Positions 32,436 through 42,100 of a DNA stretch of 64,000 bases are shown piece by piece. Source of the DNA: Streptomyces sp. P9-A4. Its GTDB lineage: Bacteria > Actinomycetota > Actinomycetes > Streptomycetales > Streptomycetaceae. Below the pieces are notes generated by a model that was not told where the DNA came from, did not search any database, and saw only the letters and a program-made list of their open reading frames with translations. The stretch spans positions 6,458,501 to 6,522,500 of the forward strand of contig NZ_JAZIFY010000001.1 in assembly GCF_036634195.1 (NCBI RefSeq), read 5' to 3'. The translations under genes and the position numbers were made by a program. Numbering within the stretch: position 1 is the stretch's first letter; the number at the start of each line of letters is the position of its first letter.

Positions 32436-33455
32436 ATGAACCGCACCACCGCACAGGACAAGTGGCGCTCCGTCGCCGCGGCCACCGGGCCCGCCGACCG
32501 CGCCGCCGCCGAGGCCGGCGTCCGGCTCGCCTACCGCACGGCCGGCCTCGCCGAACCCGACCGCGTCCTCTGGGCGGACTCGCCCGTCGAGGCCGTGGCG
32601 CTCCTGGCCCGCCTGCCGGACCCGGGCCGCTCGGTACGGGAGGAGGTGCGCACCCGACCGTGGGCCGAGGAGCGGCGCCGCCTCCACGACGCCCTGGGGC
32701 CCGCCGCCTGGGCGGCGCACTGGCAGTCGACCGGGGCGGTGCTCTGGGACCTCACCCGGGCCCTCGCCGACCGGATACGGGCGGGGGTGACCGAGGCCGT
32801 CGAGGCGGCGGAGGAGGGGGACGAAGGGCCGGACGACGTCCGTCTCGTACTGCTCGACGCGGTGCTCGGTCAGCACGACGCCGCCTGGCTCGCCGCGTTC
32901 GACGGCCAGGGCGAGCGCCTCGCGGGCCTCGCCGCCGTCGCCGAGAACGCCGGCTGGTGGTGGCCGTACGAGAACGCCGTCGTGGTCTGCGAGCGTCCCG
33001 TCGAACTCCACCGCGACGAGGCCGGGCGGCTCGACCGGGGCGACGGCCCCGCACTCGCCTACCCCGACGGATTCGCCCTGCACGCCTGGCGGGGCATGAC
33101 GGTGCCCGCGGAGTTCCTCGCCGGACTCGCCGGACTCACCCCCGAGCGGATACGGCAGGAGGAGAACGCCGAACTGCGGCGCGTGATGCTGGAGTACTAC
33201 GGCTACGACCGCTACCTCGCCGCCTCAGGAGCCGTGCACGAGCACCAGGACGAGACGGGTGTCCTCTGGCGGATCGGACTGCCCGACGACGAGGACGTGG
33301 TGATGGTCGAGGTCGTCAACTCCACTCCCGAGCCCGACGGCAGCCATCGCACCTACTGGCTGCGGGTGCCGCCGACGACCAGGACCGCGCGCCAGGGCGT
33401 CGCCTGGACCTTCGGTCTGCAGCCCGACGCGTACGCGCCGCTCGTCCAGACCTGA
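32436..33455 (+). CDS. DUF6745-type protein
   Basis: A 339-residue cytoplasmic protein of unknown function. The middle region AENAGWWWPYENAVVVCERP and the C-terminal half with HRDEAGRLDRGDGPALAYPDGF match the DUF6745 type. VLWRIGLPDDEDVVMVEVVNSTPEPDG closes the conserved part. The ATG at 32436 has GGGGGA eight bases upstream and is preferred over the ATG at 32388, which has none. It is probably co-transcribed with the preceding gene from the DNA-damage-like promoter. Confidence 0.75.
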   Translation: MNRTTAQDKWRSVAAATGPADRAAAEAGVRLAYRTAGLAEPDRVLWADSPVEAVALLARLPDPGRSVREEVRTRPWAEERRRLHDALGPAAWAAHWQSTGAVLWDLTRALADRIRAGVTEAVEAAEEGDEGPDDVRLVLLDAVLGQHDAAWLAAFDGQGERLAGLAAVAENAGWWWPYENAVVVCERPVELHRDEAGRLDRGDGPALAYPDGFALHAWRGMTVPAEFLAGLAGLTPERIRQEENAELRRVMLEYYGYDRYLAASGAVHEHQDETGVLWRIGLPDDEDVVMVEVVNSTPEPDGSHRTYWLRVPPTTRTARQGVAWTFGLQPDAYAPLVQT

Positions 33456-33617
33456 GGACGCGGCGAGGGGAGGTGAGGAGACGGGGGACGGACGGGCCCG
33501 GCTGGTACGAAAGAGGTGAAGGGAGCCGCCGTCAGGAGTGGCGTACGGGTGGTGGCGGCGCCGGGTGCTGGGATGTGCCCGCCGGAGCCCCGGCACCCAT
33601 CCTCGAAGGGACCGCCC

Positions 33618-34388
33618 GTGACGATCCGTCGGCCCAGCGCCGCCCGTACCGCCCGTCTGCTCGCCGCCACCGCCGTGCTCGGCGGCCTTCTCGTCGGGAC
33701 CGCCGCTCCCGCCCTGGCCGCCGCGCCCGAGCGGACGGCTCTCCGGAAGGCGGCCCGTGCGGAGGCGCCCGTGACGGTCACCGTCACGGGCAACGGCCAT
33801 GCCGCCGCCGCCCCCGACCTGGCGATCCTGTCCGTCGGCGTCGAGGCCGCCCGTAAGACCGCGAAGGAGGCGATGGCCGCGCAGAACACCGCAGCCGAGG
33901 CCCTTCTCGACGTGCTGCGCAAGCAGGGCATCGCCGACCGGGACATCCGTACCGACAGCCTCTCGCTGTTCCCGGTCTCCACACAGACCTCCGAGGGCGA
34001 GAGCAAGGTGACCGGCTACCAGGCGGGCCAGTCCTTCTCCGTGAAGGTCCGCGACATCGACAGGACGGGCCAGGTCATCGGCGCGGTCAACGACGCCACC
34101 GGCGACGCGGGCCGGATCAACGGCGTCGTCTTCGACGTCGCCGACCCCTCGGCGCTGCGGGTGAGGGCGCGCGAGGCGGCCTACAAGGACGCGCACGACA
34201 AGGCGGCGCAGCACGCCCGGCTCAGCGGACACCGGCTCGGCCGGCTCGTCTCGCTCAGCGAGGGCGAGTCGGTGCGCCCCGGCCCCGGTGTCACGCCCGC
34301 CCTCGCGGCCGACGAGCCGAGCGTGCCGCTCGCCCCGGGCGAGATCGAGGAGCACATCACGGTCTCGGCGGTCTACGAGCTGATCTGA
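33618..34388 (+). CDS. Secreted SIMPL-domain (DUF541) protein
   Basis: A 256-residue exported protein. Residues 1-35 form a signal peptide (RRPSAARTARLLAATAVLGG followed by a cleavage site near PALAAAP). The SIMPL domain covers residues 60-255: VTVTGNGHAAAAPDLAILSVGV, then DIRTDSLSLFP and GYQAGQSFSVKVRD. These proteins form beta-rich oligomers of unclear role at the cell surface. The GTG at 33618 follows AAGGGA. Confidence 0.88.
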   Translation: MTIRRPSAARTARLLAATAVLGGLLVGTAAPALAAAPERTALRKAARAEAPVTVTVTGNGHAAAAPDLAILSVGVEAARKTAKEAMAAQNTAAEALLDVLRKQGIADRDIRTDSLSLFPVSTQTSEGESKVTGYQAGQSFSVKVRDIDRTGQVIGAVNDATGDAGRINGVVFDVADPSALRVRAREAAYKDAHDKAAQHARLSGHRLGRLVSLSEGESVRPGPGVTPALAADEPSVPLAPGEIEEHITVSAVYELI

Positions 34389-34467
34389 CGACGGGACTCC
34401 GAAGCGGAGCCGCGATTGTGCCGCGCCGCGCCGCCGGTCGCGGAGGGGCGCAGGCGCGGAGACGGCC

Positions 34468-35103
34468 CTACTCGGGTCCGTCGCTCCCGGGTTCTTCGCC
34501 GTCCTCGTCGGGGAGGAGGTGGAGCTCCCGGGCCAGGGCCTCGTCCGCCCAGCGCAGCATCGCGGTGCGGGAGAGGGAGCCGGCGTAGGCGGTCGTCTGC
34601 ACCGCGAGGCCGTCGAGGAAGGCGGTGAGCCGCCAGGCCGCGACCGCGGGATCCGCGCAGCGGAACTCCCCGGCGGCGGCACCCTCTGTGATCACCCCGG
34701 TCAGCGCCGCCTTCCACTCCTGGTCGAGGGAGGCGGCGACGCGCCGGAGCTCCGGGTCGCGCAGCGAGGCCGCCCAGCCCTCGATCCACAGCCGCCAGCC
34801 CTTGGCCTGCCCGGTCGGGGCGTACCAGCGCACGGCGGCCCGCAGCCGTCGCACGGCGCTGGTGCGACGCCCGAGGAGCTGCCGCAGCTGCGCGAGGTCG
34901 GCCTCGGCGGCGTGCGCGAAGGCGGCGGTGACCAGCTGTTCCTTGGACGAGAAGTGGTAGAGCACCAGGGCGTTGCTCACCCCGAGGGCGGAGGCCACGT
35001 CGGAGATCCGGACGGCGGCGACGCCACGCGCCTCGATCTGTCCGACGGCGGCCCGCAGCAGCTCGTCCCGCCGCTCGGCCACGCTCAACCGCACTCTCGC
35101 CAC
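34468..35103 (-). CDS. TetR-family regulator (BetI-like)
   Basis: A 211-residue repressor. The helix-turn-helix is RISDVASALGVSNALVLYHF. The C-terminal domain (WYAPTGQAKGWRLWIEGWAA, TAFLDGLAVQTTAYAG) resembles BetI-type TetR proteins. The GTG at 35103, with AGGGTGA upstream, is preferred over the ATG at 35124. It lies downstream of an amino-acid dehydrogenase gene on the same strand, whose promoter holds a TetR-like palindrome, so the two may be linked. Confidence 0.87.
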   Translation of the reverse strand: MARVRLSVAERRDELLRAAVGQIEARGVAAVRISDVASALGVSNALVLYHFSSKEQLVTAAFAHAAEADLAQLRQLLGRRTSAVRRLRAAVRWYAPTGQAKGWRLWIEGWAASLRDPELRRVAASLDQEWKAALTGVITEGAAAGEFRCADPAVAAWRLTAFLDGLAVQTTAYAGSLSRTAMLRWADEALARELHLLPDEDGEEPGSDGPE

Positions 35104-35165
35104 GCCGGTCACCCTACACAGCACATGACAAGGGCATGATCATCGGCGGCTCCACCACGCGGCCG

Positions 35166-35274
35166 GACCACCACCCGACCGGTTGCACCGGACCACCACC
35201 ACCCGACCGGTTGCACCGGACCACCACCACCCGACCGGTTGCACCGGACCACCACCACCCGACCGGTTGCACCG
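35166..35274. repeat. Four tandem copies of a 28-base repeat
   Basis: One 25-base and three 28-base units run head-to-tail, each containing CCGACCGGTTGCACCGGACC. They lie in the short gap between the TetR gene and the dehydrogenase gene. The copies are contiguous without spacers, so this is not a CRISPR array. Each unit contains the small palindrome ACCGGT. Confidence 0.92.
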
Positions 35275-35301
35275 GACCGCCGTCGCCCGCCCTCCATCGG
35301 A

Positions 35302-36480
35302 TCAGTACCAGCCGTAGCGCTCCGCGATCACCGGCAGCCGTTCCGCCACCAGCGCGTGCGCCGCGGCGCGCGGGCTCGTGCCGTCCGCCGCCGCGCGGTC
35401 GAGCATCCCGCCGACGAGGGTCCGCATCGCCCGCCGCACCCGGTCGAAGGCCTGGTCGGCGTCGGCCTCGATGTCGCCGAAGAGCGTCCACCACCACCAG
35501 GCGTTGGTGCACGAGTTCACGACGACATCCGGCAGCACCGTCACCCCGCGCGCGGCGAGCGCCTCCTCGGCCTCCGGAAGCACCGGCATGTTGGCCGCCT
35601 CGGCGATCCAGCGGGCCGTGATCCGCCCCTGGTTCCCGGCGTCGATCGCGTACGAGACGGCCGCGGGCACCAGGACCTCCGCCTCGGCGGACAGCCAGGC
35701 GTCCCCGGGCTCCTCGCGGTCGCCGGGCCGCAGGACCGAGCGGTCGACGGCGCCGTGGGCGTCGCGGGCCGCGAGCAGCGCCTCGACGTCGAGGCCGTCG
35801 GGGTTGGCGATCGTGCCCCGGACGTCGGCGACGGCCACCACCCGCAGGCCCGCCCGCGCCAGGAACCGGGCGGTCGCCCCGCCCATCGTGCCGAGCCCCT
35901 GCAACGAGACCCGGGTCCCCGTGTACTCCCGGCCGGCCCGGTCGAGGGCGACGAGCACGGACTCGGCGACCCCGAGGCCGCCGACCAGCTCGTCCAGGCC
36001 GATGCCGTCGACATCGATCGCGAAGGCGTCGGCGAGCCGCCGCCGGGCGGCCGCCTCGTCCTCCAGGAGCGGGTAGACCGCCTGCACCGAGGAGACGAGC
36101 CCCGCCTCGGCCACGGCCCGGTCGACCAGGTCCTGGGTGAGCCCCAGGTCCTCGCCGGTGGTCCAGAACCGCTCGACGTACGGCCGCATCGCACGCAGAT
36201 AGCGGACCAGGACGCCGTACGCCTCGGGGGAGCGCGGGTCGCAGTCGATGCCGCCCTTCGCGCCGCCCAGCGGGACGTACCGGGCCTTCTCGTCGTAGTG
36301 CAGGGCCTCCTTCATGGTCATGCCACGAGCGAGCCCGGCGACCTCCTCGGCCGTGCAGCCCTCCCGCATTCGCAGTCCGCCGCTGGCCACTCCGCGCACC
36401 AGCCGGTCGATCACCAGATGCCCCCGGCGCCCGGTCACGTGGTCGGTCCAGCCGACGGACATCAGGGGGGCGGAACTCAT
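35302..36480 (-). CDS. Glu/Leu/Phe/Val dehydrogenase
   Basis: A 392-residue NAD(P)-dependent amino acid dehydrogenase that deaminates a hydrophobic amino acid to a keto acid. The substrate loop PLGGAKGGIDCDP contains the catalytic lysine region. The Rossmann motif is SLQGLGTMGGATARFL; VPAAVSYAID and NSCTNAWWWW follow. Its exact substrate is not readable. The ATG at 36480 has GAGGAG. A perfect inverted repeat at 36521-36540 lies just upstream. Confidence 0.9.
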   Translation of the reverse strand: MSSAPLMSVGWTDHVTGRRGHLVIDRLVRGVASGGLRMREGCTAEEVAGLARGMTMKEALHYDEKARYVPLGGAKGGIDCDPRSPEAYGVLVRYLRAMRPYVERFWTTGEDLGLTQDLVDRAVAEAGLVSSVQAVYPLLEDEAAARRRLADAFAIDVDGIGLDELVGGLGVAESVLVALDRAGREYTGTRVSLQGLGTMGGATARFLARAGLRVVAVADVRGTIANPDGLDVEALLAARDAHGAVDRSVLRPGDREEPGDAWLSAEAEVLVPAAVSYAIDAGNQGRITARWIAEAANMPVLPEAEEALAARGVTVLPDVVVNSCTNAWWWWTLFGDIEADADQAFDRVRRAMRTLVGGMLDRAAADGTSPRAAAHALVAERLPVIAERYGWY

Positions 36481-36520
36481 GGCGGATCTCCTCGGGAGGG
36501 GCGGGTCGGCGGATGTGCCG

Positions 36521-36540
36521 TACTGAACAGCCATTCAGTA
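36521..36540. promoter_or_regulatory. TetR-like palindromic operator upstream of the dehydrogenase
   Basis: TACTGAACAGCCATTCAGTA: two exact 7-base arms around six bases, 41 bases before the ATG. Size and shape fit a TetR-family operator. The nearest TetR gene is the BetI-like one downstream. Confidence 0.6.
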
Positions 36541-36693
36541 TGCCGGACCGTCCCGGCCACCCGTGCCCACGGTCCGTGACAGGGCGGCGGCCACCCTTCT
36601 CCGCCGCCCGTGACGCGGCGGCGGCGTCCTTCCCCGACCGTTCGCCGCGCGGGCCGCCCATAATGGAACGACCCCCAGAGATCAGGAGGTCCT

Positions 36694-37893
36694 GTGACCG
36701 GTACCGGCTCCGACCGTTCGCCACGGGCGCGGCTGCGCGCGCTGCGCCCCGAGTCCTTCGGCGCGGACCCCACGGGTGAGCGCCTCGCCCGTATCCATCG
36801 CTCGCCGAACTTCGCGGACGGGATCTTCCGGAACCCCGAAGCGGCCCGACGCGGGCCCTCCGGCTCCGGCGTCGAATTCGCCAAGATCTATTTCGACAAG
36901 GAAGGACGCTCGCGCCGCGCCCCCACCGGCACGATCCCCGTCCATCCCACCACCCTCGCCGACCTGGCCAGGCCCCCGGCCACCGGCCTGCGGCTGACCT
37001 GGATGGGGCACTCCGGCATCCTCGCGGAGATCGACGGCCACCGGGTCCTCTTCGACCCGGTCTGGGGCGAGCGCTGCTCCCCCTTCCCCTTCGCGGGGCC
37101 GAAGCGGCTCCACCCGGTGCCCGCGCCGCTCGCCGAGCTCGGCCCGGTCGACGTCGTGGTGATCTCGCACGACCACTACGACCACCTCGACCTGCCGACG
37201 ATCAAGGAGCTGGCCACCACCGACACCGTCTTCGCGGTGCCGCTGGGCGTCGGCGCGCACCTGGAGCGCTGGGGCGTGCCCGCCTCCCGGCTCCGGGAGC
37301 TGGACTGGAACGAGTCCACCGAGGTCGGCGGCCTGCGGCTCACGGCCACCCCGGCCCGGCACTTCTGCGGGCGCGGGCTGCGCAACCGGCAGATGACCCT
37401 CTGGGCCTCCTGGGCGGTGGCGGGCCCGAGCCACCGGATCTTCCACAGCGGGGACACCGGCTACTTCTCGGGCTTCAAGGACATCGGCGCGGCCCACGGC
37501 CCCTTCGACGCCACCATGATCCAGATCGGCGCGTACTCGGAGTTCTGGACCGACATCCACATGACCCCGGCGGAGGGCATGCGGGCTCATCTGGACCTCC
37601 AGGGCGGCGGCCCCGCCGGTGTGCTGCTGCCGATCCACTGGGGCACGTTCAGTCTGGCTCTGCATGCGTGGGCGGAGCCGGGTGAGTGGACGAGGGACGC
37701 GGCTGAGGAGGCCGGCCAGGCGGTGGCGTTCCCCCGGCCGGGTGAGCCCTTCGAGCCCGGGGGGAAGCTGCCGGGGGAGGCGTGGTGGCGGGCGGTGTCC
37801 CATCCGATCGCGCGTCCGTGGCGCCGTCCCCGCCCTGCCGAGGTCGAGCCCGAGAAGCGTAGCGACGATCTCGACCTCGCGGGCGAGCGGTGA
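36694..37893 (+). CDS. MBL-fold metallo-hydrolase, possibly chimeric at its 3' end
   Basis: A 399-residue metallo-beta-lactamase-fold enzyme of the UlaG/NAPE-PLD-like group. Metal ligands are in SHDHYDHLD, ARHFCGRG and HSGDTGYF, with a later PIHWGTF. The GTG start follows AGGAGGTCCT. From about 37,574 the coding sequence repeats at 56,833: about 75 bases are nearly identical, then similarity falls. Downstream of this block the codons (e.g. AGT CTG GCT CTG CAT) look less GC-rich than those upstream. I infer that the 3' end was exchanged when the island to its right arrived. Confidence 0.88.
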   Translation: MTGTGSDRSPRARLRALRPESFGADPTGERLARIHRSPNFADGIFRNPEAARRGPSGSGVEFAKIYFDKEGRSRRAPTGTIPVHPTTLADLARPPATGLRLTWMGHSGILAEIDGHRVLFDPVWGERCSPFPFAGPKRLHPVPAPLAELGPVDVVVISHDHYDHLDLPTIKELATTDTVFAVPLGVGAHLERWGVPASRLRELDWNESTEVGGLRLTATPARHFCGRGLRNRQMTLWASWAVAGPSHRIFHSGDTGYFSGFKDIGAAHGPFDATMIQIGAYSEFWTDIHMTPAEGMRAHLDLQGGGPAGVLLPIHWGTFSLALHAWAEPGEWTRDAAEEAGQAVAFPRPGEPFEPGGKLPGEAWWRAVSHPIARPWRRPRPAEVEPEKRSDDLDLAGER

Positions 37894-38114
37894 CGTCGGT
37901 CGGGGGACGGTGGAGGTACGCCATCGGCGCAACGCCGACCGTTGGCGCCGGACTTGACGGATGACGCGGGCGGCTCGTTGCTCGACGTGGACGCGAATGC
38001 GGCCGCGCCTGGCCCGGTCAGGTCCTGCACATCGTGCTTCCCTCGCGTGGGCCACCAGGCCGTGGGGCCGTCTCGGTCGCGTGTGACCGATGGTGAGCTC
38101 ATCGGCACCGGCCT

Positions 38115-38140
38115 CCCGACCGTCAACGATGACGGTCGGG
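38115..38140 (-). terminator. Hairpin downstream of the immunity gene
   Basis: Arms CCCGACCGTCA and TGACGGTCGGG around ACGA, 27 bases past the end of the minus-strand gene. The rest of 37894-38166 holds no recognisable gene. Confidence 0.55.
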
Positions 38141-38166
38141 TGAGCCGGCTGCCGGGGCGAGTCGGA

Positions 38167-39177
38167 TCAGGCGGTGGTCCAGCGCTGTACGGTCTCTTCG
38201 TCGTGGGTGAGCCACGTGCCGTCGCCGAGCGGCACGGCAGTAACTCCTGGCGTCTGCGGGTAGTCGAGTTCGGCGAGGGGCCTGAGCGTATGGGCGTCGA
38301 GCAGGAGGTGGGTGCCCTCCTCCGCCCATTGTTCCTCGGCCGCCACGACCAGAATCCGCTTGTCGTCGACGAAGCTCGGCGTGTAGCCGACGAAGAACCA
38401 GTCCTCGGGGAGTACCTCGCTGGCCTCGACGATGACGTCGTCGGCGCCGTCCTGCGTCCGGCAGAGGTAGCCCCCGCCGATGTCCTGGCTGACCAGCACC
38501 CCGTCCGCACCGAGGCCGACGTAGGGTTCCTCGGCGGTACCCGCCGCCCGGACTTCGAGCCCGGCGGCCGTGTAGGTGACCAGGAGGCAGTGGGTGCCGT
38601 CCTGGCCCATGGAAGCGGTGAGCAGAACCTCAGGGCGTGCGTCCGGGAACTGCTGGAAGGCGTACGTCGCCGAGAAGGACGGCAGGACGTGCTCGGCGAG
38701 CACCTCACCGGTGGTCAGATCGAGGGCGCGGCAGATGTCGCCCTTGGAAAGCCCGTCCGCCCCGAGGGGTCCAGCCATGGTCGCCAGAAGGACACGGCCG
38801 GCCGGGTCGGGCGTGCACGCGCCGGAGGCCTCGGGTGAATGCCGCCAGTCCCGGTGGCGGTGTTCCCAGCGGACGGTGCCGTCGGGTTCCTGGACGATGA
38901 CGGCCTCCCGGGTGCTGATGGCCAGGGTGCCGTCGGGCAGGGGCGAGCAGTAGGTGTCGGAGCCGTCCGCGGCCGGGTCGGTCCACGTGGCGCGGGCGGC
39001 GACCACCTGAGAGCGCTCGGTGCTGACCCTGCTGGTGGTGATCGCGCCGTCGTGCCGGGTCACGAGCCAGCGCGCGCCGTCGCGCAGGAGCCAGCCGTCC
39101 ATGTTCCCCAGCGCCTCGGTGATACCGGGCAGGGACTCGCGGGCGAGTAGCCGTGCGGGTACGCGGGGGTAGTCCAT
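38167..39177 (-). CDS. Presumed immunity protein of the Rhs toxin
   Basis: A 336-residue cytoplasmic protein with repeated beta-propeller-like strands (GTLAISTREAVIVQEPDGTV, VLLATMAGPLGADG, PEVLLTASMGQDGTHCLLV, GVLVSQDIGGGYLC). It has no signal peptide or catalytic motif that I recognise. Its ATG lies nine bases after the Rhs stop, with AGGAAGAG partly inside that stop region, the usual arrangement of a polymorphic toxin and its immunity gene. I know of no established immunity family it clearly matches; the function is inferred from position. Confidence 0.65.
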   Translation of the reverse strand: MDYPRVPARLLARESLPGITEALGNMDGWLLRDGARWLVTRHDGAITTSRVSTERSQVVAARATWTDPAADGSDTYCSPLPDGTLAISTREAVIVQEPDGTVRWEHRHRDWRHSPEASGACTPDPAGRVLLATMAGPLGADGLSKGDICRALDLTTGEVLAEHVLPSFSATYAFQQFPDARPEVLLTASMGQDGTHCLLVTYTAAGLEVRAAGTAEEPYVGLGADGVLVSQDIGGGYLCRTQDGADDVIVEASEVLPEDWFFVGYTPSFVDDKRILVVAAEEQWAEEGTHLLLDAHTLRPLAELDYPQTPGVTAVPLGDGTWLTHDEETVQRWTTA

Positions 39178-39186
39178 GTGCTCTTC

Positions 39187-42100
39187 CTAGTCCGTGTCCG
39201 GGGCGTAGCGGCTGGGCCAGTAGAACTGCCGCCGGTGGGTGGGTTTGTCGTCACCATACGTCGGCCCCGCGAGCATGCCCTCGATGCGGATGATGGGTGC
39301 GCAGAAATCGGGGCAGACGCTGCGCATGGCCGCGCCGTGGGTGGGCAGCCAGTCGTCCGAGCCTTTGCCGTGCAGACGACTGAGGTAGTGGAGGATGTTC
39401 TGCTCCGCATGCCCGCCTGGGACCTTGGGCGGCGTCGGGGGGAGGTACTGGTCGTTGGGGAGCGGGTAGAGGCCCATCTCCTCGGCCAGCTTCCGCTGGG
39501 CGGGCGTCAGCTTGCTCTTGCTGGTTCCGGCGACGATGAGGACGTCCTTGCCCTTGTGGCGGGTGGCGATGACCGCGACGGTCTGCCCCTCCCGTTGCCG
39601 CTTGTTGGGCAGGACTTGGGAGATCTTGTGTGCCATGTCCTCCAGTCCCTGCATGCAGGGCGCCAGGCCGAGGGGGTCGGCCTCGGTGGCGGGGTTGGCG
39701 ACGTAGCCGGCGGGGTTGGGGGCGGGGTCCAGGCCGAGCGGATCAGGGCTGACGTAGCGGCCGGCCTCGGGGTCGTAGTGGCGGAAGAAGTTGTAGTGCA
39801 GGCCGGTCTCGGGGTCGGCGTACTGGCCGGGGGAGCGCAGCGGGGTGTGTGCGCTGGCGTCCCGGTTCCAGGCGGTGGCGCCCCACTGGGTGGCGCGGCT
39901 GTACCAGGCGGTGGCGCCCGTGTGGTCGACGAGTTCTGTGGGTGTGCCGACGAGGTCGGTGACGATCGCGAAGAAGCGGGCGTCGACGGAGTCCTGGTCG
40001 CCGCCGGGGTTCTGCGTCGTGCGGCGCTCGGCCTGAGCGATCGGGCGGTGGCCGTCGTACTCCCAGGTCACGGTGGTGCCGGTGGAGGAGTCGGTCTGTT
40101 CCGCCAGGCGGCTGCCGTCCCAGCTGAAGAGGGTCTCGGCGACGACGGTGCCGTCGTCGGCGTGCCGGCGCTTGGCGATGCGGCGGCCGAGCGGGTCGTA
40201 GCGGTAGGTCCATCGGGTGCCGTCGGGTGTGGTGCAGGCGGTCAGTCGGTCGGCCGCGTCCCACTCGTAGCGCCAGATGTCCGGCTTGCGGGATATTCGC
40301 TTCTTGCGCCGTTCGACGATGCGGCCTGCCGCGTCGTAGGTGTAGTGCAGGGCGCCGGCGGATCGCAGTCGGTTGCCGCTGTACGTACGCCGGCCGCGGG
40401 ACTCGGGGTGCGGGGCCTTGTCCGGCCACTGGGCGGAGGTCTGGTTGCCCTCGCTGTCGTAGGCGTAGGTCTCGGTCCAGCCGTGGGACTCGATGCGCAG
40501 GGGTCGTCCCGCCGGGTCGAGTTCGTAATGCCTGCGATTGCCCGTCAGCCCGTCGGTGACGGTCTCCAGACGGTCGTCGGCGCGGTAGGCGTAGAGGCGG
40601 CGGCTGAGGGTCCGGTCCAGGGTGGTGAGGCGGTGTTCCCTGATCCGGCCCACCGCGTCGTAGGTGGTGCCGAGGACCACGGGTCGCTCGGGGCTGCCGA
40701 AGGACCGGGTCACCTCTCGGCCGGTGGCGTCGTGGGAGAAGGCGATGCCGTGGCCGTCGAGGGATACGCGGGTGCGGTTGCCCGCCTCGTCGTGGGTGAG
40801 ACGGGTGGTGGACCCGCCAGGAGTAACCCGCAGGGTCCGGCGCGAGAGTGCGTCGTAGCTGTACCGGCTGGTGCGCCGGTCGATGGTCTCGGCGACCGTG
40901 CGGCCCATGGCGTCCCACTCCAGCGCGAGGACGGAGTCGGTGGAGTGTGCCTCGGTGAGGCGGCCGGACCGGTCGTAGGTGTAGGTGGTGACGGCGCCCT
41001 CGACATCGCGGGCGGTGACGCGGCCGGCGTCGTCCAGGTGGGTGGTGACGGTCTGACCCAGCGGGTTGGTGCGGCTGCGCGCGCGGCCCGAGGGGTCGTA
41101 GCCGTAGCGCAGGGTGCGGCCGTCGAAGTCGGTCTCGGAGACCAGACGCCCCACGGCGTCGTACGCGTAGCTCCAGGTCAGTCCGGCGGCGTTGCGCACC
41201 TCGGTGAGGCGTAGTTCGGTGTCGTAACGGAAGTCGTAGCGGGCGCCGTCCGGAGTGGTGCGGGAGGCCGGCTGGTCGAAGTGGGTGTACTCGTATCGGG
41301 TGATACCGCCGTTGGCGTCGGTCTCGGTGAGGCAGTTGCCCTCCCCGTCGTAGGTCCACCGTTGGGTGGCGCCGTCGGGGCGGGTGTGTGAGGCGAAGTG
41401 GCCTTCGACGGTCCACGTGCACGTGGTGGCGGCACCGTCGGCATCCGTGACGGAGACGGGCCGGCCGAACGCGTCGCGAACCAGGGTGGTCGTCCTGCCC
41501 TGGGCATCGGTGTGGGCCAGGACCATACCGGCCTCGTCCGAGCGGTAGCTCTGCCGGACGCCCAGCGGGTCGGTGACCGCGGCGAGGGCTCCGTTCGGGT
41601 CGTACGCGTAGTGGGTGGTGGCCCCGTCCGGCGTGGTCAGGGAGACGTTGTTGCCGCGATCGTCGTAGGTGCGGTGCCACACGCTTCCGTCGGCGGCGGT
41701 CACGACGGTGGGCAGGCCCCGTTCGTCGTACCGTGTGGTGGCGAGGGAGCCGTCCGGCTCGCGTACGGAAGTGGGGTTGCCGTCCTCGTCCCAGGTGTAG
41801 GTGACGGTGCGGCCCTGGCTGTCGGTGCGGCTCTGGAGCCGGTCGTAGCGGTCCCAGATCTGGCTGATGGTGTTGCCCAGGGGGTCGGTCTCGGCGACGA
41901 CCTGGAGGCGGTGGTTGAGATGGAAGACGCTTGTGGCGCCGGTGGAGTCGGTGTAGCGGGTGACGCCCCCCTCGCTGTCGTAGGAGAAGGACGAGGACAG
42001 GAAGCCGTCGGGTCCCACGGTCCGGACCACGCGGCCGGCGTCGTCGTAGACGTACAGGTAGGTGGACCGGTTGCGGTCGGTCCATGAGGTGATGCGGCCG

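Noticed and set aside
35166..35274. Possible CRISPR array
   Set aside because: The 28-base copies are directly contiguous with no unique spacers, and no cas genes are near.
37942..38838. 298-codon plus-strand frame
   Set aside because: Mostly antisense to the immunity-protein gene with no ribosome binding site or motif.
39178..41214. Long plus-strand open frame opposite the Rhs gene
   Set aside because: It is a Val/Gly-rich mirror of the YD-repeat coding strand and shows no independent motif; such antisense frames are expected at this GC content.
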